Part shown: positions 1 through 4,321 of the stretch, piece by piece
Numbering within the stretch: position 1 is the stretch's first letter
Layout: each line of letters starts with the position of its first letter
Source of the DNA: Candidatus Zhuqueibacterota bacterium
GTDB lineage: Bacteria > KSB1 > UBA2214
Direction of reading: 5' to 3'
NCBI GenBank assembly: GCA_022706175.1
Contig: JAKJDB010000201.1
Location: 1 to 5,732, forward strand
Length of the DNA stretch: 5,732 nt
Made by a program: the position numbers and the translations under genes
The notes under the pieces: generated by a model
Database searches by the model: none
Seen by the model: only the letters and a program-made list of their open reading frames with translations
Told to the model about the DNA's origin: nothing

Positions 1-92
1 TCGCGGATCTCGTGAGCCAGCCGCACCAGCTCCGGCACAGAAAGTCTTTTAAGATCCGCCGGCGAATTGACAGTAGGTAAAATGGGGTCCAT
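1..92 (-). CDS. dxs: 1-deoxy-D-xylulose-5-phosphate synthase, N-terminal fragment (runs off left edge)
   Basis: The reverse strand from an ATG at 92 reads 30 codons with no stop to the window edge. The peptide contains ILPTVNSPADLKRLSVPELV, the conserved opening of DXS (compare the usual L-x-x-I/V-N-S-P-x-D-L-K/R-x-L-S-x-x-E/P-L). The full enzyme is about 620 residues, so only some 5% is visible and none of the thiamine-diphosphate site. DXS is cytosolic and joins pyruvate and glyceraldehyde-3-phosphate, the first step of the MEP isoprenoid pathway. The start lies 10 bases after the xseB stop, so the two genes are probably cotranscribed and perhaps translationally coupled. No clear Shine-Dalgarno site sits in the gap, and no alternative in-frame start is seen nearby. 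Identification rests on this short stretch plus the known xseB-dxs neighbourhood. Confidence 0.87.
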   Translation of the reverse strand, partial: MDPILPTVNSPADLKRLSVPELVRLAHEIR

Positions 93-102
93 GCGAACAG
101 GA

Positions 103-324
103 TTATTCCATTTCTTCATCAGCCAGGGTGTAGGAATCCTGGTCCTTGATTAATATCTTTAGTTTCTTTTCCGCTTCATCGAGCTTTGCGGTGCAAAAGG
201 CGTCCAGCTTATTGGCCTCTGCAAAGAGCTTTAAGGATTCATCCAGAGACTGGGATCCCTCCTCCAGCCGCTCGGCGATCTCTTCCAGCCGCTCCATGGC
301 GTGCTCAAAGTTCAATTTGTTCAT
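103..324 (-). CDS. xseB: Exodeoxyribonuclease VII small subunit
   Basis: A 73-residue acidic, helical protein of normal XseB length (E. coli about 80). It carries the family pattern: FEHAMERLEEIAERLEEG at about 6-23, then SLDESLKLFAEANKL at 26-40, a cysteine at 44, and KLDEAEKKL at 47-55. This is the pair of helices that forms the coiled hairpin. Several small subunits bind each large subunit, and the complex degrades single-stranded DNA in both directions to short oligonucleotides in the cytoplasm. The gene starts 38 bases after the xseA stop; a weak GGA precedes the ATG by about 8 bases. dxs follows 10 bases after its stop. The last 15 residues are an ordinary variable acidic tail. Nothing is missing or broken. 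Confidence 0.95.
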   Translation of the reverse strand: MNKLNFEHAMERLEEIAERLEEGSQSLDESLKLFAEANKLDAFCTAKLDEAEKKLKILIKDQDSYTLADEEME

Positions 325-362
325 GATCGATCCAAGTTAACAAGGGCAAAGAACAAATGCGA

Positions 363-1610
363 TTATTTTTTTTCCAGACCGCCTTCGTCCCATTTCCCGC
401 TCGAGATCTCATCCGCGCGACCCTGCCACCGGCCGTCGTACAGCTGCACGGTCAGCGTCTCACCCGGGATTACGGCCTCCACCCGGGTGACGAGCCGGCG
501 GGTGTGCTCATCCCAACACAGCGCATACCCGCGGCGCAAAACCGATTCCGGCCCCAGGCTGGTAAGCAGCTGACGGTTGTGCGCCAGACGTTGCCGATCC
601 TGGACCAGACGATTCCGGCAGCCGGAGCGGATGCTCTGCAACAGCTCATCCACCCGCTGCCGCCGCTGATAGAGCACATCCGCCGGACGGCGAAGGCCGT
701 AATGCGAACGCAACCGCAACAGCCGATCCCGATGCTGATGCAGCGTTCGTTCAAACGCCCGGCGGCAACGGCTGTTCAACTCTTGCACACTCTGCCGCAG
801 AGCGCTGTGCAGCGGCGCCACCAGCTCGGCGGCCGCTGAGGGCGTTGCGGCGCGCAGGTCGGCGACGAAATCAGCGATGGTGAAATCGATCTCATGGCCG
901 ACGGCCGAGACAACAGGAATTTTCGAAGCGCTGATGGCCCGCGCCACGTTTTCCTCATTAAACGGCCACAGGTCCTCGAGAGATCCGCCTCCACGGCCGA
1001 CGATGAGAACATCCACCTGGTTGAATTCGTTGAACTCGCGAATCGCCTGGACGATGTCTGCCGCCGCCTCTTCCCCCTGCACCAGCGTCGGCCGCAGAAT
1101 CATCTGCAGGCCGGGCGCACGCCGACGGATGATCTGCACAATATCACGCAAAGCAGCGCCGGTCGCAGAGGTCACAATGCCCACGGCGCTCGGAAAAAGA
1201 GGCAAGGGCCTCTTGCGGTCCGCGTCGAACAGACCTTCTGCATGCAGTTGCGCTTTCAGCTTTTCAAACGCCGCCTGCAGCGCGCCCACACCGGCCGGCG
1301 CCATTTTGAGCACATCCAACTGATAGGTGCCGCGCTTTTCATATACCCGCACTTGACCGAAAACGCGCACTTGCATGCCGTCTCGCGGGGTGAAGGCCAA
1401 CAGCAGATTGCGCTGACGCCACATTACGCCGGCGATCTGCGCATCCTGGTCCTTGAGGGAAAAATACATGTGGCCTGAGCTGTGACGGATGAAATTGGAC
1501 AGCTCGCCCTGCAGCCATACGGGCGGTAAATGATCCTCAAGCAGACCTTTGATCTCACGCGTCAATTCTGAGACCGTATAAACCGCTGGGGAAATTTCTT
1601 CCTGATCCAT
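363..1610 (-). CDS. xseA: Exodeoxyribonuclease VII large subunit
   Basis: A 415-residue protein matching XseA throughout (E. coli about 456; this one is shorter near the C terminus). Residues 10-105 form the N-terminal OB-fold, with YTVSELTREIKGLLE, VWLQGELSNF and SGHMYFSLKD. The catalytic domain follows: PSAVGIVTSATGAALRDI (140-157), VGRGGGSLEDLWPFNEE (204-220), VARAI, and PVVSAVGHEIDFTIADFVAD (232-251) followed by TPSAAAELV. The Arg/Leu-rich region 270-350 is the expected long helical segment that carries small subunits. With XseB it makes the single-strand DNA exonuclease. I chose the ATG at 1610 because it leaves ten residues before YTVSEL, close to E. coli, and has a GAAAG eight bases upstream. 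A GTG at 1631 or TTGs at 1628 and 1625, in the same frame, would add five to seven residues and cannot be excluded. xseB follows 38 bases downstream. Confidence 0.96.
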   Translation of the reverse strand: MDQEEISPAVYTVSELTREIKGLLEDHLPPVWLQGELSNFIRHSSGHMYFSLKDQDAQIAGVMWRQRNLLLAFTPRDGMQVRVFGQVRVYEKRGTYQLDVLKMAPAGVGALQAAFEKLKAQLHAEGLFDADRKRPLPLFPSAVGIVTSATGAALRDIVQIIRRRAPGLQMILRPTLVQGEEAAADIVQAIREFNEFNQVDVLIVGRGGGSLEDLWPFNEENVARAISASKIPVVSAVGHEIDFTIADFVADLRAATPSAAAELVAPLHSALRQSVQELNSRCRRAFERTLHQHRDRLLRLRSHYGLRRPADVLYQRRQRVDELLQSIRSGCRNRLVQDRQRLAHNRQLLTSLGPESVLRRGYALCWDEHTRRLVTRVEAVIPGETLTVQLYDGRWQGRADEISSGKWDEGGLEKK

Positions 1611-1640
1611 AAGATACGCTTTCAACAACACTCACCGGAA

Positions 1641-1680
1641 GCCCGCTATTCCAGACGCCAACCCCGGCGCCGCAGCGGGC
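1641..1680 (-). repeat. Inverted repeat in the xseA leader
   Basis: The 7-base arms GCCCGCT (1641-1647) and AGCGGGC (1674-1680) are perfect inverted copies around a 26-base loop. The loop itself can fold a smaller CGCC/GGCG stem. It lies 31-70 bases before the xseA start, with no T-run, so it is not an intrinsic terminator. It could be leader RNA structure, mRNA stabilisation or chance in a GC-rich stretch. Confidence 0.4.
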
Positions 1681-1693
1681 GGAAAAAACCTGC

Positions 1694-1726
1694 AAAACAA
1701 AAGGGCCAAGAACGCGTCTCAGCCCT
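1694..1726 (-). terminator. Intrinsic terminator after the 31-codon gene
   Basis: On the minus strand AGGGCTGA (1726-1719) pairs with TTGGCCCT (1709-1702), eight pairs including two G-U, around a nine-base loop. The sequence TTTGTTTT follows. The hairpin begins seven bases after the stop codon at 1734. It would end the HU/31-codon transcript and separate it from xseA, although readthrough is possible since the stem is short. Confidence 0.5.
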
Positions 1727-1733
1727 AAGTTTG

Positions 1734-1829
1734 TCAACGGAGTTTCTTCTTATGTCTGTCCTTTCGGAGTCTTTTCTTCCGTTTGTGCGTTGCAATCTTG
1801 TGACGCTTACGTTTCTTCCCGCTCGGCAA
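1734..1829 (-). CDS. 31-residue AURKAIP1/COX24-domain ribosomal protein (bS22/mS38-like), TTG start
   Basis: From a TTG at 1829 the reverse strand encodes 31 residues: (M)PSGKKRKRHKIATHKRKKR, then LRKDRHKKKLR, then TGA. About two thirds of the residues are Lys, Arg or His. This matches the tiny bacterial AURKAIP1/COX24-domain proteins, whose hallmark is a KRxxHKxxTHKRKKRLRKxRHKKK stretch. Known relatives are the mitochondrial small-subunit protein mS38 and mycobacterial bS22, which bind rRNA in the 30S subunit; a ribosomal role here is inferred from that homology. The start is set by AGGAGGTGATC at 1843-1833, fully complementary to the usual 16S 3' end, with eight bases between AGGAGG and TTG. 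The HU stop codon TAG (1844-1842) overlaps this site, so the two genes are probably cotranscribed and coupled. A terminator-like hairpin follows the stop. The non-ATG start and size make it easy to miss. Confidence 0.86.
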   Translation of the reverse strand: MPSGKKRKRHKIATHKRKKRLRKDRHKKKLR

Positions 1830-1832
1830 GAC

Positions 1833-1843
1833 GATCACCTCCT
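1833..1843 (-). promoter_or_regulatory. Full-length Shine-Dalgarno site of the 31-codon gene
   Basis: The minus strand reads AGGAGGTGATC, complementary over 11 bases to the canonical 16S rRNA 3' end. It overlaps the HU stop codon and fixes the TTG at 1829 as the start. Such an extended match probably offsets the weak TTG codon. Confidence 0.85.
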
Positions 1844-2165
1844 ATTCCTGATGGGATATGGGCTCTTCTTCAGAAAAGCTTTTTGCCGCATAATCATTGA
1901 TATATTTTTTCAATTCCTTGGACGGCCGGAACACCGGAGCAAAATGCTCAGGAATTTTTATCGTTTCACGCGAGACCGGATTGATGGTCGTACGGGCCGC
2001 ACGCTTGACGACATAAAAGTTGCCGAAACCGCGCAGATCCACCCGCTCCTTCTTCTGCAGCGCATAGCGAACGGTTGCGAGAAAGCCGTCAATCACGGCT
2101 TGAGTTTCCAGCTTGGTTAGCCCAGTCCCTTCAGCAATCACATCTACAATTTCTGCTTTAGTCAT
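1842..2165 (-). CDS. HU/IHF-family nucleoid DNA-binding protein
   Basis: A 107-residue protein of the HU/IHF family. The N-terminal helices MTKAEIVDVIAEGTGLTKLE and TQAVIDGFLATV form the dimer body. RGFGNFYVVKRAAR at 45-58 enters the DNA-binding beta-arm. The arm holds N62-P63, the proline that intercalates and kinks DNA in HU and IHF, and IPEHFAPVFRPSKELKKYIN (71-90) closes the fold. It acts as a dimer that bends and compacts DNA. Whether it is closer to HU or to an IHF subunit cannot be told, so no symbol is given. The start is the ATG at 2165, seven bases after AGGAG; an in-frame TTG at 2204 would add 13 residues unlike the family. About 17 residues beyond the usual 90 form an extra acidic tail with SFSEEE. 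The stop codon overlaps the next gene's ribosome-binding site. Confidence 0.95.
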   Translation of the reverse strand: MTKAEIVDVIAEGTGLTKLETQAVIDGFLATVRYALQKKERVDLRGFGNFYVVKRAARTTINPVSRETIKIPEHFAPVFRPSKELKKYINDYAAKSFSEEEPISHQE

Positions 2166-2198
2166 TCCTTGGCTCCTGATTTGATGGGGCACCAACTC

Positions 2199-2216
2199 GT
2201 TCAATGAACCATGAAC
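2199..2216. repeat. GTTCA/TGAAC half-site cluster upstream of the HU gene
   Basis: The stretch holds GTTCA-A-TGAAC, a perfect 5-1-5 inverted repeat at 2199-2209, plus a third TGAAC at 2212-2216, seven bases on from the second. It lies 34-51 bases before the HU start codon. It could be an operator or chance; no clear sigma-70 promoter was found beside it. Confidence 0.25.
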
Positions 2217-2289
2217 AAATGCAGATAGAGATCTTTTCCACGTTTTCTCCGGACTCGGCTCGTATGAGCGCCTGTCTGATTTGCTCTAT

Positions 2290-2517
2290 TTAATGACACT
2301 GGCTGCACTGATGCGAATGACAGCCGGAACAGGTATGGCCGGATGAAACCGTGGCTCCAGAATCGCTCCTGGAGGAAAAACCAAACAGGGATGGGGTACG
2401 CTTTATCTCATTGCTTCCGCAGTAGCGGCAGACAGTCGACTGCTCTGAGTAACTCGAACGTATCAGCTCCTCAAAAACCTTTCCACACCTCTCACAGCGG
2501 TATTCGTATATAGGCAT
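2290..2517 (-). CDS. FmdB-family zinc-ribbon protein
   Basis: A 75-residue protein opening with MPIYEYRCERCGKVFE, the signature of the FmdB/CxxC zinc-ribbon family. The metal ligands are C8-x2-C11 and C30-x2-C33, the second within CRYCGS. The following KRTPSLFGF is also family-like. Members are often annotated as putative regulatory proteins, after the methylotroph FmdB, but the biochemical role of most is unknown. A Ser-rich linker (48-60) leads to a tail with C63, C66, H67, H69, C71, C74 and H75, which could bind a second metal ion; this is inferred from composition. The ATG has AAGGG five bases upstream. A 124-base gap separates it from the HU gene, so shared transcription is possible but not shown. 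Confidence 0.9.
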   Translation of the reverse strand: MPIYEYRCERCGKVFEELIRSSYSEQSTVCRYCGSNEIKRTPSLFGFSSRSDSGATVSSGHTCSGCHSHQCSQCH

Positions 2518-2536
2518 GTCGACCCTTCAGCATATC

Positions 2537-2570
2537 ATTATAATTGTAAATAGTTTAGTCAAATTTTCAA
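2537..2570 (-). promoter_or_regulatory. Probable promoter of the FmdB-family gene
   Basis: On the minus strand TTGAAA (2570-2565) is followed after 16 bases by TACAAT (2548-2543). A perfect TATAAT lies just downstream (2542-2537), with TTGACT 14 bases before it. The element pairing is ambiguous, but this AT-rich stretch 20-53 bases before the start is the best promoter candidate. Confidence 0.45.
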
Positions 2571-2571
2571 C

Positions 2572-2627
2572 AAAAAGCAAGCTAAAAATACAACCTTAGA
2601 GTAAGAAACCCTACATAAGCTTGCTCT
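2572..2627 (-). terminator. Possible terminator after the glycosyltransferase gene
   Basis: On the minus strand AGCAAGCT (2625-2618) pairs with AGCTTGCT (2583-2576), extendable by G-U and A-U pairs, and the right arm leads into a short T-run. The loop is long, about 34 bases, so termination would be weak. It sits about 70 bases after the glycosyltransferase stop and just before the promoter of the next gene, where a terminator is expected. Confidence 0.35.
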
Positions 2628-2696
2628 GCAAAGAAATGGGTGAAACAGCCTGTTTATCTGCGCTGCTATGCGGAAACCAGACTTCTTCGGCCAATC

Positions 2697-3848
2697 TCAT
2701 TGCTGAGGTGTGGATGAGCAGACCTGTTCATAAATCCGGCACAGCTTGGCTGCACTGACGGTCACGTCATACCGCTCCAGGGCGCGCCGCCTGTTCGCTT
2801 CGCCCATGGACCGACGTAGAGGCCCATCCAATAACAGTCGCGACAACGCAGTAACCAGCGCTTGCTGATCACCGGCCGGAACCAAAAGCCCGTTATGGCC
2901 GTTCTCCACCGCATCCGGAACACCGCCCGTAAAAGTCGATACCACGGGAAGGCCGCTTGCCATGGCCTCCAGAATCACCACCGGAAACACTTCAGCATAC
3001 GAGGGCAGACAAAAACACCACGCCTGCTGAAGATATCTCAACTTCTCCAGCCCATATCTGGGTCCGACGAACTCTACCTGTCCGGCAATACCCAGCCGCT
3101 GCGCCAACCCGGCCGCCTCGTCAACCTCCCCTGGCCCAACAACGATCAACTTGATGTCTGAAATCGTTTTAGCCAATTCGGCCGTTGCGGGCAACAAATC
3201 ATAGATGCCCTTGCGCCTGCAAACCTCGCCGACAAACACGATGGACGGAAAAGCCGTAGTCTCACTGACCCGGCTGGAATAATCGCCTGTCCTTATGCCA
3301 TTCTCCACCAGACCGATCCTTTCACTAGGCAGATAGCGCTGGAAAAACTCAGCCCAATAAGCGGACAAGGCGATGACCCGGTCAAACCGGCGCAGATGCC
3401 AGAGCAGCAGCCGCCTGGTCAAGCTGCCGCTTTGCTCGACAAAAGCGTCAAACGATGATCCGTGGATATGCGCCACCACCTTTTTACCGAACAGCTTGGC
3501 CATATCCGCATACAGGCACTTTTCCCAGTACGACAGATAGGCAGAGGAGTGCAGGTTCACCACCTGGTCGCCACCGGTGGCCAGCCGATATAACAGCCTG
3601 AAAAAATGACCGAAAGAGTAGCCAAAACTGTACAATGACATAAGGAGCGGACGATTAAAGGAACGGGCGTATCCGGAGACAGATTTGAACTGTTGCGCGC
3701 TGCGGCTTTTGGGCTTTGAGATATCGAGGTGATGCACCTCGCACCATTCGACCAGTTTGGACTGGAGCAGATCATCCACTACAAACTCGATACCTCCGAT
3801 TTGCGGTGGACGAGGACCGACCATAAGTATTTTAAGCTTTGAGCACAT
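2697..3848 (-). CDS. Glycosyltransferase family 4 (GT-B fold)
   Basis: A 383-residue protein, the usual length for the GT4 family. The N-terminal Rossmann half starts with LKILMVGPRPPQIGGIEFVV (5-24), whose Gly-rich loop lies at the acceptor side. HIHGSSFD (127-134) and the VENGI segment (181-185) are typical. The C-terminal half has IVFVGEVCRRKGIYDLLPA (203-221), with the Arg/Lys that contact donor phosphates. It also has LIVVGPGE, VEFVGPR, and SYAEVFPVVILEAMASGLPV (283-302), which contains the E286-x7-E294 motif. It should transfer a sugar from a nucleotide donor to a glycan or lipid acceptor at the cytoplasmic face of the membrane. Donor and acceptor cannot be read from sequence. No signal peptide or clear membrane helix is present. 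GGGAGG precedes the ATG by four bases. No other polysaccharide gene is in the window. Confidence 0.95.
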   Translation of the reverse strand: MCSKLKILMVGPRPPQIGGIEFVVDDLLQSKLVEWCEVHHLDISKPKSRSAQQFKSVSGYARSFNRPLLMSLYSFGYSFGHFFRLLYRLATGGDQVVNLHSSAYLSYWEKCLYADMAKLFGKKVVAHIHGSSFDAFVEQSGSLTRRLLLWHLRRFDRVIALSAYWAEFFQRYLPSERIGLVENGIRTGDYSSRVSETTAFPSIVFVGEVCRRKGIYDLLPATAELAKTISDIKLIVVGPGEVDEAAGLAQRLGIAGQVEFVGPRYGLEKLRYLQQAWCFCLPSYAEVFPVVILEAMASGLPVVSTFTGGVPDAVENGHNGLLVPAGDQQALVTALSRLLLDGPLRRSMGEANRRRALERYDVTVSAAKLCRIYEQVCSSTPQQ

Positions 3849-3865
3849 AGAGCCTCCCTACTTGA

Positions 3866-3894
3866 AATATATGATTTATTCTCAATAATTTCAA
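3866..3894 (-). promoter_or_regulatory. Probable sigma-70 promoter of the glycosyltransferase gene
   Basis: On the minus strand TTGAAA (3894-3889) and TATATT (3871-3866) are exactly 17 bases apart. The start codon is 17 bases further on, giving a very short 5' leader of roughly ten bases that consists mostly of the ribosome-binding site. Confidence 0.5.
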
Positions 3895-3981
3895 GCATTT
3901 TATGCTCAAATTCGTTTTCGTCATACCCAGCAGTACTTGTTAACAAAAATGTAACTGCAAGCACGTTTCTGAACATGACTC

Positions 3982-4010
3982 TTGACAATTGTTTTTTAAA
4001 ACACTATATT
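3982..4010 (+). promoter_or_regulatory. Strong sigma-70 promoter of the tRNA gene
   Basis: A consensus -35 TTGACA (3982-3987) and -10 TATATT (4005-4010) are separated by 17 bases. Transcription would start near 4017, a few bases before the mature tRNA 5' end at 4025, as is common for stable RNA genes. It is divergent from the glycosyltransferase promoter. Confidence 0.85.
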
Positions 4011-4024
4011 ATCTACGTCTTAAC

Positions 4025-4098
4025 GGGCGATTAGCTCAGTTGGTTAGAGCGCTGGTCTCACATACCAGAGGTCATAGGTTCAACTCCTATATCGCCCA
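4025..4098 (+). tRNA. tRNA-Val (anticodon CAC)
   Basis: A complete cloverleaf of 74 bases. The acceptor stem is GGGCGAT/ATCGCCC with all seven pairs, the D arm GCTC/GAGC, and the anticodon stem CTGGT/ACCAG. The loop is CTCACAT with anticodon CAC at 4059-4061, reading GUG (valine). The variable loop has five bases, and the T arm is ATAGG/CCTAT with loop TTCAACT. The discriminator is A at 4098. The bases after it are CACCA, not CCA, so the 3' CCA is not encoded at the proper place and must be added by nucleotidyltransferase. A strong promoter lies upstream; the terminator is 137-178 bases downstream. Confidence 0.97.
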
Positions 4099-4108
4099 CA
4101 CCAATCAA

Positions 4109-4136
4109 CCGGCCTTCATTGTCGTGATGAAGCCGG
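4109..4136 (+). other. Hairpin just downstream of tRNA-Val
   Basis: CCGGCCTTCAT (4109-4119) pairs with ATGAAGCCGG (4127-4136), ten pairs with one bulged C and a seven-base loop. No T-run follows, so it is not a standard intrinsic terminator. It may protect or direct processing of the tRNA 3' trailer, or be part of a structured RNA. Confidence 0.5.
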
Positions 4137-4161
4137 CACTTGCGTTTCGAGGTGATGTAAT

Positions 4162-4236
4162 TTGAAGCATCCGTCGTTCGCTGCGTCTGTAACAGAAGAC
4201 AGACTGCTGTTCCACACGCAACAATTTCTTGTTTAA
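4162..4236 (+). CDS. Possible 24-codon ORF between tRNA-Val and its terminator
   Basis: From a TTG at 4162 there are 24 codons, (M)KHPSFAASVTEDRLLFHTQ and then QFLV, ending in TAA at 4234-4236. GAGGTGATG at 4149-4157 is a good Shine-Dalgarno match, with GAGGTG seven bases before the TTG. The TAA overlaps the first bases of the terminator stem, a normal gene-end arrangement. I recognise no family and see no membrane segment. Against coding: it is very short, starts with TTG, and contains a hairpin (4183-4190 with 4199-4207), so this stretch may instead be structured trailer RNA. Confidence 0.25.
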   Translation: MKHPSFAASVTEDRLLFHTQQFLV

Positions 4237-4276
4237 GCCCAAGCGCCCCACAAAAAGATGCCTGGGCTTTTTTTTT
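4235..4276 (+). terminator. Intrinsic terminator of the tRNA-Val transcript
   Basis: AAGCCCA (4235-4241) pairs with TGGGCTT (4263-4269). Two more inner G-C pairs follow an A-C mismatch, the loop is about 17 bases, and a run of nine T ends at 4276. It separates the tRNA unit from the secreted-protein gene. Confidence 0.8.
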
Positions 4277-4321
4277 CTATATCTATCTTTTTTGCGATCT
4301 AGTTAAGGATGGGTACCTGCC

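Noticed and set aside
357..1478. Plus-strand frames of 148-194 codons opposite xseA
   Set aside because: They are antisense shadows of a fully conserved xseA; their products are low-complexity Arg/Pro/Ala-rich sequences without motifs.
1555..1737. A 60-codon minus-strand frame covering the xseA leader
   Set aside because: It overlaps the 5' end of xseA in another frame and crosses the terminator hairpin; no ribosome-binding site or family match.
1731..2120. A 129-codon plus-strand frame opposite the micro-gene and HU
   Set aside because: Antisense to two well-supported genes, and its product has no recognisable features.
2166..2204. A longer HU start at the in-frame TTG 2204
   Set aside because: The added 13 residues do not match the family, while the ATG at 2165 has AGGAG at ideal spacing and gives the standard N terminus.
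3779..3988. A 65- to 69-codon minus-strand frame upstream of and overlapping the glycosyltransferase start (TTG 3988 or ATG 3976), with a hydrophobic N-terminal stretch
   Set aside because: Its last third is the glycosyltransferase reading in another frame, it runs through both divergent promoters, it lacks a good ribosome-binding site, and I recognise no family.
4099..4103. An encoded CCA end for the tRNA
   Set aside because: The bases after the discriminator are CACCA, so CCA is displaced by two positions and is not the mature 3' end.
4309..4321. An earlier ATG (4309) just before the secreted-protein gene
   Set aside because: It is in a different frame and reaches a stop after about 50 codons; the signal peptide is read only from the ATG at 4322.
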